Source: VXNE01 sp965248075 (lineage in GTDB: Bacteria; Pseudomonadota; Gammaproteobacteria; Pseudomonadales; Azotimanducaceae). From it: DNA of 64,000 nucleotides. The position numbers and the translations under genes are program-made. The stretch covers positions 992,001-1,056,000 of the forward strand of contig CBDFIL010000001.1 of assembly GCA_965248075.1 (NCBI GenBank). Reading direction: 5' to 3'. Positions 53,625 to 61,835 of the stretch are shown one piece after another. Every line of letters starts with the position of its first letter. Position 1 is the first letter of the stretch. The notes beneath the pieces were generated by a model, which searched no databases, had not been told where the DNA came from, and saw nothing but the letters and a program-made list of their open reading frames with translations.

Positions 53625-54709
53625 CCCACGCAGACGTCGTCCGCGCGCTGCACGAGAGTCCGCAGCGCGGCGTCTTCGCGGTCTCGGGCGGCGGCTCCCT
53701 GCTACTCTCGGACCTGCTGTGCGTTCCGGGCGCCTCAGGCACCGTCGTGTACGGGGCCGTTCCCTATTCCCGGGCAGCGCTCGCAGCCTTCATCGGCGCC
53801 GAGCCCGACGCCGCATGCAGTCCCACCACCGCCCGCGACCTCGCCATGCGGGCGTTCCTGCAGGCATCGAGCCTGGACCCGGGCCCGCAGCGCTTCGGCT
53901 TCGCGATCACGGCGAGCCTCGCCACGAATCGGACGAAGGCCGGGGAACACCGGGTTCACCTCGCCATGCAGACCGCGTCCGTCACGCGCACCTGGTCGCT
54001 GCATCTGGCCAAGGGCGCGCGTGATCGGGCGACAGAGGAACGTCTGGTGGCGGACGTTGCCGTGCACGCGCTGGCCGAGTCCTGCGGCATCCCCAGCACG
54101 ACGCCCGAGTTGCTGGACGACGAGGCCCTGGACGCCCACGCGGCCCCCGGCGACGAGGCGTGGCAGGCCCTGCTGGCCGACCGGCAACAACTCGTCGGCG
54201 GCGCCGACGCCCGCGCCGTCTTCCCCGGGGCGTTCGACCCCCTGCATGCGGGACACCGCCAGATGGCGCAACTCGCGGCCGAACGGCTTGAGGTCCCGGT
54301 CACCTACGAGATCTGCATCCGCAACGTCGACAAGCCGCCGCTCAACTTCCACGACATGCGCGAGCGGGCCGCGCCGTTCACCGAAGAAGCGGTCTGTTTC
54401 ACGAATGCAGCGACGTTCGTCGAGAAGGCGCGCCTGTTCCCGGGCGTCACGTTCATCGTTGGCACGGACACGATCCGGCGCATCGCCGACCCGAAGTACT
54501 ACGTCACGGGAGATGTGTCCGCCGCAGTCGAAGAGATGGCGCGACAGGGCTGCCGCTTCCTCGTCTTCGGACGCCAGGACGGCGCGCGCTTCGTCACCCC
54601 CGACGAGCTCGCGCTGCCGGCCGGACTGCGCGGGCTCTGCGAGGGGGTGGCAGAGGCCGATTTTCGCAACGACCTGTCGTCAACGGAGCTTCGCTCCCGG
54701 TCGCGCTGA
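53621..54709 (+). CDS. CinA C-terminal-like domain fused to a nucleotidyltransferase
   Basis: A 362-residue two-domain protein from GTG 53621. Residues 1-165 resemble the CinA C-terminal domain (FAVSGGGSLLLSDLLCVPGASGTVVYGAVPYS, then SPTTARDLAMRAF), the NMN deamidase-type fold. Residues from about 200 form a cytidylyltransferase-like domain with AVFPGAFDPLHAGHRQMAQL, the HxGH nucleotide-binding motif. The pairing suggests handling of pyridine nucleotides or another nucleotide cofactor, which is inference. Similar fusions exist in bacteria and plants. Coupled to the upstream hydrolase gene. Confidence 0.8.
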   Translation: MTHADVVRALHESPQRGVFAVSGGGSLLLSDLLCVPGASGTVVYGAVPYSRAALAAFIGAEPDAACSPTTARDLAMRAFLQASSLDPGPQRFGFAITASLATNRTKAGEHRVHLAMQTASVTRTWSLHLAKGARDRATEERLVADVAVHALAESCGIPSTTPELLDDEALDAHAAPGDEAWQALLADRQQLVGGADARAVFPGAFDPLHAGHRQMAQLAAERLEVPVTYEICIRNVDKPPLNFHDMRERAAPFTEEAVCFTNAATFVEKARLFPGVTFIVGTDTIRRIADPKYYVTGDVSAAVEEMARQGCRFLVFGRQDGARFVTPDELALPAGLRGLCEGVAEADFRNDLSSTELRSRSR

Positions 54710-54726
54710 CGCCGCGCCGCGCCGTC

Positions 54727-55896
54727 TTAGAACTTCCCGCGCTTCGGAGGCGCCCAGACCGTGGCGAACTCGATGCTCGGCGGTGTGGCCGTGGAAAGGA
54801 CCCGGTCGCCGCGACTGGCAGTGCCGTCCATGGAGAGGGTCTCCGCAACGCTGAACTTCTCCTGCACCGAGGCCACCCGGACGGTGCCGATCTGGCTGTC
54901 CATGGAGCCGAGGCTGATTCCCGTTTCCGGATCGATCAACTCCTCGCCCACCGACACTACGGTCAGCACGTCGCCCACCGACACGACGCCCCGACCGAGG
55001 TTGGTCCACACCTGGCCGCCGTCCGCTCTGACCACGCTGCCCGATGCCGGTTCCGCGCCGATTTCCTTGACCAGCTCGTAGATGCCCTTGTTGACCCCGG
55101 CGATCACGGCCTGGCCGATGGGCGTCTTCGAGTAGCTCGAGAAGAAGCCCCCGAGACCGCCGCCCCCGCCGATCACGAGGCCACCGAACGTCAGCCCCCG
55201 CTCGCGGATGATCGACTCGATCTGTTTGGTGTAGACGACCTCGGTGGTCTCGGCGTCGACGAGGCGAAAGTTCATGCCCACCCGACCCTCGCTGGACTTC
55301 ATGCCCACCGCGCCCAGCACGGCCGGGAGGCGGTTGGACACCAGGCCACCGAGACCGCCGCCCTTCTTGCTGGAGACATTGGCTTCGTAGTCCGTGACGA
55401 CCACCTGCACGAGGAATCGGGCGCCGAGGACATTCCCCGTCTTCGCCCCGGACGGCCTGGAGACCCGTTCCGACGTGACCAGATCCTGCTCCTGCAGCAC
55501 CGAGTCCAACGCCTGGCGCTCGAGTAGCCGGAACCGACCCGTGCGGTTCATGACATCGGTGACGATCGCCTCGATGCCGTTGACCGGAACCAGGTTGGCG
55601 TGATCCGTCTCCCAGGTCACGCTTCCCCCTTCCGGTCCGACGATCTGGAAGCTCGACGCGGAACTGGTGTTGTCCACCGGAAGCACGGCCACACGCGACC
55701 GCCCGCCGTCGTAGTCGCCCCACTCCAGGTTGACGAGGTACTTCGCTTCGACGGCATCGATGGATTCGGGCAACGGCAGCTTCGACTGCTGGCCCACCGC
55801 GTAGGCCAGGTACTCTGCCTGGGCGGTCCCGCAGATCAGCAGACCCGTACACAATGCAAGCACTCCTGAACTCGGCGCTCTCATCTTTTTCACCAT
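54727..55896 (-). CDS. CsgG/HfaB-like secreted protein
   Basis: About 389 residues. A signal peptide runs to about residue 27 (hydrophobic GVLALCTGLLICG, then AQA-E), with no lipobox Cys at the cleavage site. The central part matches the CsgG-type fold: IEAIVTDVMNRTGRFRLLERQALDSVLQEQDL and LGARFLVQVVVTDYEA. A glycine-rich segment near residue 235 (VIGGGGGLGGFF) is notable. CsgG-like proteins form outer-membrane pores or export assemblies; curli or holdfast genes are not present here. ATG 55896 is chosen, 55884 is the alternative. Confidence 0.78.
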   Translation of the reverse strand: MVKKMRAPSSGVLALCTGLLICGTAQAEYLAYAVGQQSKLPLPESIDAVEAKYLVNLEWGDYDGGRSRVAVLPVDNTSSASSFQIVGPEGGSVTWETDHANLVPVNGIEAIVTDVMNRTGRFRLLERQALDSVLQEQDLVTSERVSRPSGAKTGNVLGARFLVQVVVTDYEANVSSKKGGGLGGLVSNRLPAVLGAVGMKSSEGRVGMNFRLVDAETTEVVYTKQIESIIRERGLTFGGLVIGGGGGLGGFFSSYSKTPIGQAVIAGVNKGIYELVKEIGAEPASGSVVRADGGQVWTNLGRGVVSVGDVLTVVSVGEELIDPETGISLGSMDSQIGTVRVASVQEKFSVAETLSMDGTASRGDRVLSTATPPSIEFATVWAPPKRGKF

Positions 55897-56218
55897 CGGT
55901 CGGTTGGCCAAAGAGGGATCGACCGGATTGTACAACCCCGCCCGCCTGGTCGAAGTTGGCCAACGTGAACGCGGGCTGAACGTCGAGCAGTCTCATTCGC
56001 CGCCGTTCTCGACACGCTGGCCAGACCCGCAGGGGCGTCTGTGTGCGAGAAAAGCCGGCCGGCGCGTAGGAAGGCCCAGTACGCCTTCGGCCAAGTCCAG
56101 CGGGTGGGACTAGAATGGTCGCCGAGCAACGGCGGACATCGTCTCCGGACTGCCCGGTTCGGCATCCACCGTGCTTTCTGCCCACTTGGCGAGAGGAGGG
56201 GGATTGCGAGGGAACGAC

Positions 56219-56722
56219 ATGCCTACAGATATTTTCATCGTGACTGCCGTGGTGTCCGTCATCGGACTGATCCTGGCCGTTTCGACGGCGACCTTCAAGG
56301 GCGGGAAGTGGGTGGGCGCGGTCAACGAGCACAAGTCCACCACGGTCAATTTCATGAAGGAGATCCGAGACAAGCTGGACCTGATCTTTGATCGTCTTCC
56401 AGCGAGCGGCACCATGTCTTCCGGCAGCCCGCTGCGTCTAAACGATCTTGGCCGGCGTATTTCGGACACCCTTGACCTGACCGAATGGGTGCAAGCGACT
56501 GCCGCCCAGGTCAAAGATCAGGTCGCCGGCAAGAGCGCCTACGATATCCAGCAGTTCTGTTTCGACTACGTGCGCAACAAGCTTGAGCTGGATGCGGAGC
56601 AGGACGCGAAGATCAAGAGCTGCGCGTTCGAGAACGGGCTCACCCTCGCCAGCGTGCGTGACGTTCTCGCGATTGAGTTGCGCGACGTTCTGCTAGCCCG
56701 CATTTCTCACCAGGGGCCGTGA
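56219..56722 (+). CDS. Membrane-anchored protein of unknown function, C-terminus completed by a MITE
   Basis: A 167-residue protein. Residues about 5-25 form one membrane helix (IFIVTAVVSVIGLILAV), then a coiled stretch (FMKEIRDKLDLIFDRL) and a soluble domain with SPLRLNDLGRRISDTLDLTEW, IQQFCFDYVRNKL and ASVRDVLAIELRDVLL. This pattern recurs in hypothetical proteins known to me, with no assigned function. GAGGGAA precedes the ATG. The last ten codons, from CTAGCCCGC on, and the stop come from the MITE at 56693, so the natural end has been changed. Confidence 0.75.
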   Translation: MPTDIFIVTAVVSVIGLILAVSTATFKGGKWVGAVNEHKSTTVNFMKEIRDKLDLIFDRLPASGTMSSGSPLRLNDLGRRISDTLDLTEWVQATAAQVKDQVAGKSAYDIQQFCFDYVRNKLELDAEQDAKIKSCAFENGLTLASVRDVLAIELRDVLLARISHQGP

Positions 56723-56972
56723 TGATCGCGGAGGATTTTGGCCCTGTGCGCACGACGCTTGCGTCGCGCTCGCCGACCGAGAGCATAGCGGGGACTACGG
56801 TTGAGGGAGCACGTGCGCAAGCACGGGCCCGTGTGTACACGGGGCCAAAAGACCCGGAAGGGCGCGGCCAGCGCAGTCCGCAATCGGCACGATCATCGAC
56901 ATCGCGGTCAACTTCGTGAAACCCAAGAGCTTTTTGACGCCGACAAGCGGCTTGGTGAGAAATGCGGGCTAG
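56693..56972. mobile_element. MITE, IS1380-like ends, copy 2
   Basis: A 280-bp element. The left end CTAGCCCGCATTTCTCACCA matches the inverted right end perfectly over 20 bp. The interior is similar to 26949-27217, and the hairpin CCCGTGT-GT-ACACGGG shows a compensated base-pair change relative to the other copy. It interrupts coding sequence on both sides. No transposase gene. Confidence 0.82.
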
Positions 56973-57131
56973 GCGACAAAGAGCCACCCGAATAGCCCAG
57001 GCGGGGCTGCGTTCGCCACAAGAGACGCAACACATCTGGTGGCGCAAGGCGTGGCCCTTGAAGGCTACACTCGACTCGGTGACGCCGTCGCGTGGGTTGC
57101 CGAGCAACGCGGCCAGGACACGTCGGCGTGA
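56973..57131 (+). pseudogene. C-terminal gene remnant directly after the MITE
   Basis: The frame is open from the last TAG of the MITE to TGA at 57129-57131 and reads as protein-like sequence (ATRDATHLVAQGVALEGYTR, LGDAVAWVAEQRGQD). No start codon with an RBS is visible after the MITE. The stop overlaps the methylase ATG as TGATG, so the lost gene was once coupled to the methylase. It may be the end of the gene at 56219 or of another gene. Confidence 0.5.
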
Positions 57132-58099
57132 TGGATAGGTGCAGCGCGGGCCAGAGCCAGGCGACCGACATTGAGAGCGGGGAACAGCCGGGCGAGTCGG
57201 AGGCCATCGACCGAGCCCGTGAAGACGCCCACGCAGCCGACGGCGAGATACCTCTCTCCCGCCTGCAAGCGGCCAACGTCTCGACGGTGCGGCAACGCAG
57301 CCCACTGCGATACCCGGGCGGCAAGACCTGGCTGGTGCCGCACATCCGGACGTGGCTGAAGGCAACGACACCCGAAATACTCGTCGAGCCCTTCGCGGGC
57401 GGAGGCATCGCTTCGTTGACCGCCGTCATGGACGGGCTGGTGAAGCAGGCGATCATGGTGGAACTGGACCGCGACGTGGCCGCCTTCTGGCACGCGGCAC
57501 TGCTTCAAGGCGACGCTCTGGCCCGGCGGGTTACGCACTTCCAACCGACCCTCGAGCGGCTACGGAACCTGCAAGGCCAGACCCCTGACACCTTGGTCGA
57601 GCAAGGCTTCCGCACCCTTGCCCTGAACCGGACACGGCGAGCTGGGGTCCTGGCCGAAGGCGCCTCCTTCATCAAGGACGGAGAGAACGGCAAGGGCCTT
57701 CTGTCACGCTGGTACCCCCAAACGCTGGTCGACAGGCTGAGAGCCATCAAGCAGCACGCAGACAGGATCGTCTTCTATCGAGGGGACGGGACCCAGGTGC
57801 TGTCCGGGCTACTACGCGGGCGGGCTCAGGCGGCCGCTTTCGTCGATCCGCCGTACACGGCCTCGACAGGCAAACGGGCGGGTACGCGCTTGTACACCCA
57901 CAAGGACATCGATCCCGCGAGCGTATTCGAGGTGTTGGCGCAACGACGCGCCAACTTTCTCATGACTTATGACAATGCGCCGGAAATCGTCCGGCTGATA
58001 CGGAAACACGAATTTCATGCGGTCTCGGTCGAGATGAAAAATGCCCATCACGATCGGCTTCGAGAGCTGATCATCACAAGAGACCCATTGTTCACGTGA
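57131..58099 (+). CDS. DNA adenine methylase, D12 class (Dam-like)
   Basis: About 322 residues from ATG 57131, with a polar N-terminal extension of about 55 residues before the conserved part. SPLRYPGGKTWLVPHI is motif X, VEPFAGGGIASL is motif I for AdoMet binding, and AFVDPPYTAS is the DPPY catalytic motif IV, all in the order of alpha/D12-class N6-adenine methylases. No restriction gene is adjacent, so it is an orphan or phage-type methylase. Its upstream partner gene is broken by a MITE and its downstream side holds an IS110 left-end remnant, so the locus looks like an accessory insertion site. Confidence 0.88.
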   Translation: MDRCSAGQSQATDIESGEQPGESEAIDRAREDAHAADGEIPLSRLQAANVSTVRQRSPLRYPGGKTWLVPHIRTWLKATTPEILVEPFAGGGIASLTAVMDGLVKQAIMVELDRDVAAFWHAALLQGDALARRVTHFQPTLERLRNLQGQTPDTLVEQGFRTLALNRTRRAGVLAEGASFIKDGENGKGLLSRWYPQTLVDRLRAIKQHADRIVFYRGDGTQVLSGLLRGRAQAAAFVDPPYTASTGKRAGTRLYTHKDIDPASVFEVLAQRRANFLMTYDNAPEIVRLIRKHEFHAVSVEMKNAHHDRLRELIITRDPLFT

Positions 58100-58150
58100 A
58101 GTTTCCACCCCGGGGCGGGGGGGCGGACGCGCAAGGAACAGAAGACCGTA

Positions 58151-58383
58151 GGACATCATGCCTCCTCGTCGTTGTTTCCCCCGATGCTGCAGGCATGCCG
58201 CGATGCTCACCTGTCCCTGTACTGGCGCTCGAGGCGCGGACTGTTCACTGGGCGTCCATCGCGGCAGAAACCGCCGGGGCACGAGTCCTACGTCGGTGCT
58301 CGCGGCACAGGGGACGGGTGGTCGCTCCCGGCAGCTCTGCCCAGCTTCGCGGCGGTGCCGCGAAGCTGTTTAGAAGCGTACAG
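58151..58383 (-). mobile_element. IS110 left-end remnant, copy 3
   Basis: A match to the left end of copies 1 and 2 from the CT core (AG 58382-58383) through the first codons of the transposase, where similarity stops (ATGATGTCC). It differs from copy 1 by a few substitutions and one A deletion. The transposase body and right end are gone. A REP-like sequence continues directly after the AG, showing the same target choice. Confidence 0.9.
58196..58367 (-). ncRNA. Solo bridge RNA sequence in the IS110 remnant
   Basis: All guide segments of the bridge RNA are kept (CCCGTCCCCT, GTAG, GTGAACAGTCC, GTACAG). The stems are intact too: the 5' hairpin is a perfect AGCTTCGCGGC-ACC-GCCGCGAAGCT, and the target cap reads GTGC-CGCGA-GCAC. 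Whether it is transcribed is unknown, because the right-end half of the junction promoter is missing. Confidence 0.65.
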
Positions 58384-58466
58384 GGGACGGGCTTGTCCCG
58401 TCCCGTCCCCGAGGGCTTGCGCCAAACTCGACACGGGCGACGACGAGCGTCGCCCCTACGACGTCC
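58384..58466. repeat. REP-like pair next to the IS110 remnant
   Basis: GGGACGGG-CTTGT-CCCGTCCC, a divergent spacer with AAACTCGACAC, then GGGCGACG-ACGAG-CGTCGCCC and CTACGACG. It is the target of the third IS110 insertion and lies downstream of the Fpg-like gene on the minus strand. Confidence 0.75.
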
Positions 58467-58537
58467 CGTGCCGAATCAGCCGCCAAGCCCGCCGCGGGCG
58501 ACAAGCGCGCCGCCCTCGCAGCGCGGACGCCAGCGGC

Positions 58538-59428
58538 TCAGTCGCCTTCGAGTTCCTCGATCCGCTTCGGCCAGGTGTCCTTGAGCAGCCGCGACAGGGA
58601 CCGGTCGGCGAGCACCCGACCGCCGGTCTGACACCGCGCGCAATAGTTGCTCTCGTTCTCCGCGTGCACGATCCGCTGGATCGGCGCGCCGCACACCGGG
58701 CACGGCTGCCGATACTTGCCGTGCGCGGCCATTTCGTCATGAAACGCCGTCACCTTGTCCGGAAACGCATCGCCCGCCTTGCCACGCAGGATCTCGGTCC
58801 ACTCGGTGAGTGTCTTCCGGCAGGCATTGAAGAGCCGTTCGGCCTCCTCGGCGCTCATGTCTCGCGCTCGCTTGAACGGCGACAGCCCGGCGTGCAGCAG
58901 GATCTCGTCCGAGTATGCATTGCCGATGCCGGCGAAGATGCGCTGGTCGGTGAGGGTGCGCTTCAGGGTGTGATGCGAGGACGCCAGCCGTGCCCGGAAA
59001 GCCGACAGGTCGATGTCGAACACTTCCAGACCGCCGGGGTCCAGCTCGGCCATCGCCTCCTCGCCCCGCACGAGGCGCAGCGAAGCGCGCTTCTTCTTGC
59101 TCGCCTCCGTGAAGATCAGCGTGCCGGAGGAGAAGTCGAACGCCGCGAGGCCGGCGCGCTTCGGCACGGCGCGGCCCTGCTCGTACCAGCGCAGACGCCC
59201 GGAGATCATCAGGTGCACGACCACGAACAGATCCGGTTCCAGCGCGATGACCAGCTGCTTGGCCAGGCGCCTCGAACCGGTGACGGCCCGGTTGCGCACC
59301 TCGTCCACGGTGGGCGACACCGAGCGCAGCACGAACGGGCTCGCGAGGCGGATGTCCACGAGCGTCTCGCCAACGATACGCCGGTCGAGGTGCTCCAGGT
59401 AGACGTTCAGGTCCGGCAGTTCCGGCAT
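58538..59428 (-). CDS. Fpg/Nei family DNA glycosylase
   Basis: A 296-residue base-excision repair glycosylase/AP lyase. It starts MPELPD, providing the N-terminal Pro nucleophile and catalytic Glu; Fpg proper usually reads MPELPE. SRRLAKQLV carries the conserved Lys, IFAGIGNAYSDEILLHAGLSP forms the helix-two-turn-helix, and CPVCGAP...NYCARC with 16 residues between the pairs is the zinc finger. QTGGRVLADRSLSRLL follows. It is likely to remove oxidised bases; specificity may differ from MutM. Confidence 0.9.
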   Translation of the reverse strand: MPELPDLNVYLEHLDRRIVGETLVDIRLASPFVLRSVSPTVDEVRNRAVTGSRRLAKQLVIALEPDLFVVVHLMISGRLRWYEQGRAVPKRAGLAAFDFSSGTLIFTEASKKKRASLRLVRGEEAMAELDPGGLEVFDIDLSAFRARLASSHHTLKRTLTDQRIFAGIGNAYSDEILLHAGLSPFKRARDMSAEEAERLFNACRKTLTEWTEILRGKAGDAFPDKVTAFHDEMAAHGKYRQPCPVCGAPIQRIVHAENESNYCARCQTGGRVLADRSLSRLLKDTWPKRIEELEGD

Positions 59429-59502
59429 GGTCCCGCTTCGCTGCGCGACGCCCTACGCGGTCTGGACGCCCACACGGGCCGCTTCGGCCCAGGCCAGGGC
59501 GG

Positions 59503-60387
59503 TCATGGCGCCGCCATACCAGGCTTCAGCGCCAGAACGTCCGTGCGCAGCCCGGTCAGCACGCGCTCTGCCAGGTTGCCGAGCACCTTCGCGCCCACGC
59601 CGTGGCGCCCGACCGTGCCCATCACGACCAGCTGCGCCTGCAGACGCTCCGCCTCATCCGCAATGACCTCCTCGACAACGCCCTCGTGGATGTGCAGGTT
59701 CTCCCGCAGGATGCCATGCTCGTCGCACAGCTTGTCCGTGATCGGGTGCATCTCCTCCGCGATCTTCCGCGCATGCGCCTCACCGTCCATCAGGCCGAGT
59801 TCCGTCAGAACGTGCGGGACATGGATGACGTAGACGAGGTGCAGCGGATGGTCCCCCGCCTCCGCGTATCGACGCGCCGTCTCGATGACGCTCGCGTTCA
59901 GGGCCCACTTGACCCGCGAGCGCGTGTGCAGATCCACCGCCGCCACGATGGAGCGCGTGGGCGACCACTGATCCTCCGCCGCAATCAGCACCGGGGCCGC
60001 CGCTTCGCGCAGCAAGTGCCAGTCCGTGGGCGTGTAGGCAAACGACTCCGTGCGATGGCCCGTCTTGACCACCGCCGCGTAGGGCTTGCGCGCACAGCGC
60101 ACGTCGATCCACAGATGCACGTCCTTTTCCCACGCGACGGTGCACTCGACCGCCACGCCGGTTGGCCTGAGACGCTCAATCTCCGCGGTGACCTCGGCCC
60201 GGCGCTGGTCGTGGATGCTCTGTCTGGCCTCGACGCGCTGACTCCGATCGTGGATGCTGCCCAGCGACTCGTAACAGAAGGCCACCACGTCGGCAGCCCA
60301 CCCCATGCGTTCTGCGAGACCGAGACCGCGCGACAACGCGACCGGCTTCTCGCCCGCTCGATCGGCAACGATCAATACGGATGGCAT
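59503..60387 (-). CDS. Universal stress protein, tandem Usp domains
   Basis: A 294-residue protein with two Usp domains, the second ending in VVMGTVGRHGVGAKVLGNLAERVL, which fits the ATP-binding G-2x-G-9x-G(S/T)-like motif. The first domain has SYKTGH-like VKTGHR and lacks a full glycine motif. The layout resembles UspE-type tandem proteins linked to stress and stationary-phase survival. Lies between the Fpg-like and MATE genes, same strand. Confidence 0.88.
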   Translation of the reverse strand: MPSVLIVADRAGEKPVALSRGLGLAERMGWAADVVAFCYESLGSIHDRSQRVEARQSIHDQRRAEVTAEIERLRPTGVAVECTVAWEKDVHLWIDVRCARKPYAAVVKTGHRTESFAYTPTDWHLLREAAAPVLIAAEDQWSPTRSIVAAVDLHTRSRVKWALNASVIETARRYAEAGDHPLHLVYVIHVPHVLTELGLMDGEAHARKIAEEMHPITDKLCDEHGILRENLHIHEGVVEEVIADEAERLQAQLVVMGTVGRHGVGAKVLGNLAERVLTGLRTDVLALKPGMAAP

Positions 60388-60459
60388 GACCCCTCCCTGT
60401 CGATGGTTTTCAATTGTCGGGCGGCGCCAGGCAATGCGAGTGGCGCCGTCCGCAATGGG

Positions 60460-61833
60460 TCACCGGGACGTCTCGGCGAACCCCGGCTCAAGTCGCGCCA
60501 TGGTCTTCCACCGCCCCGAGCGGTACCGCAGAAGGAGCATGACGTTCTTGACCACATACTCGCCGATCAGCGTGGCATAGACCCAGAAAACCGGCAACCC
60601 CAGGAAGGTGAAGAGCGCGGCAAAGGTACACCGCACGCCGATCAGTCCCACGAACGTGGCGATCAGCGGCGCCCGCGTGTCCCCCGCCCCGCGCAAACTG
60701 CCGCCGATGGCGAATTCCACGGCCAGCAACGGCATCATCCCGGCGAGCAGCCAGGTCATCTGCACGGTGTAGCGCACCGTCAGCGGCTCGTCGCCCAGGA
60801 AGAATCGCGCCAGGGGTTCGGCGAACAGGGCGACCACGGCACCGAGGCTCGACATCGCGAGGACGGCGTACCGCGCGGCGCGCCAGCCACTCGCCAGCGC
60901 GGACTCGAAGTCATCGGCGCCGAGATGCTGCCCGACCAGGGTGGCCCCCGCGATCGAGAATCCGAAGCCGACGACCATGCAGAGCATGAGCAGGTTCGCC
61001 CCGACGCTGTAGGCCGCAAACGCCTCGGTCCCGTAGTAGTTGCCAATCAGCATGAGGAAGGCGAAGAAGCCCACCTGGAACACCACCATCTCGGCGCCGG
61101 CCGGATAGCCGATGCGCATGAGTCGCCTGAGCCGCTCGCGCGTGAACCAGCCCGCGACGATGTACTTCACCACCAGCGCCTGCCGGTACCAGAGCCCCGC
61201 CAGCACGACGCCGCCGACGGTGAACGAGAGCCCGGCCGCGACCGCGGCGCCGCCGACGCCCATCTCGGGAAAACCCCAGTTCCCGAAGATGAAGGCATAC
61301 AGGAGCGGGATGTTGACCACGTTGACGCCCATGCCCACCCACAGCGGCGTCCAGGCGTCGCCCGCGGCCCGCAGCGCGGCGCCCAGGATGAAGTTGGCGG
61401 CGAAAGCCACGTTGAAGACCGACAGCCAGCGGATGTTGTCCGCGGCCATCGCCACCGTGCGCTCGTCGAGACCGAACACGGTCGCCAACTGACCCGCGAA
61501 GAGCACGCCCGGCACCGTCAGGACGAGTCCGAACGCCGAAGCGAGCACCAGGCTCGCCATCGTCACCCGGCCCGCTTCCTCGTAGTCCTGTGCGCCCCAC
61601 GCCCGCGCCACCAGCGCCGTCGTACCCGCACTGATGGCGATCATCACCGCCTGCAGGCCGAAGAACACGCGCTGACCCGCCCCCACCGCCGCCACCGCCT
61701 GTGGGCCGAGCTCGCCGACGAACTTGGTCTGCACCATCGCGACCACGGAATACAGCAGGTTGCCGAGGATCGACGGAACCGCGAGCTGCAGGATGCTCGG
61801 GCGTTCGGAGGGGTCGTTTCGGATCGGTGTCAT
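60460..61833 (-). CDS. MATE family efflux transporter
   Basis: A 457-residue, twelve-helix membrane protein. SILQLAVPSILGNLLYSVVAMVQTKFVGELGPQAVAAVG is the typical MATE start, and GATLVGQHLGADDFESA lies in the C-terminal half. It should extrude organic cations by sodium or proton antiport. The ATG at 61833 is used; a GTG at 61839 overlapping the stop of the upstream ATPase gene as GTGA is equally possible. Confidence 0.9.
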   Translation of the reverse strand: MTPIRNDPSERPSILQLAVPSILGNLLYSVVAMVQTKFVGELGPQAVAAVGAGQRVFFGLQAVMIAISAGTTALVARAWGAQDYEEAGRVTMASLVLASAFGLVLTVPGVLFAGQLATVFGLDERTVAMAADNIRWLSVFNVAFAANFILGAALRAAGDAWTPLWVGMGVNVVNIPLLYAFIFGNWGFPEMGVGGAAVAAGLSFTVGGVVLAGLWYRQALVVKYIVAGWFTRERLRRLMRIGYPAGAEMVVFQVGFFAFLMLIGNYYGTEAFAAYSVGANLLMLCMVVGFGFSIAGATLVGQHLGADDFESALASGWRAARYAVLAMSSLGAVVALFAEPLARFFLGDEPLTVRYTVQMTWLLAGMMPLLAVEFAIGGSLRGAGDTRAPLIATFVGLIGVRCTFAALFTFLGLPVFWVYATLIGEYVVKNVMLLLRYRSGRWKTMARLEPGFAETSR

Positions 61834-61835
61834 GG

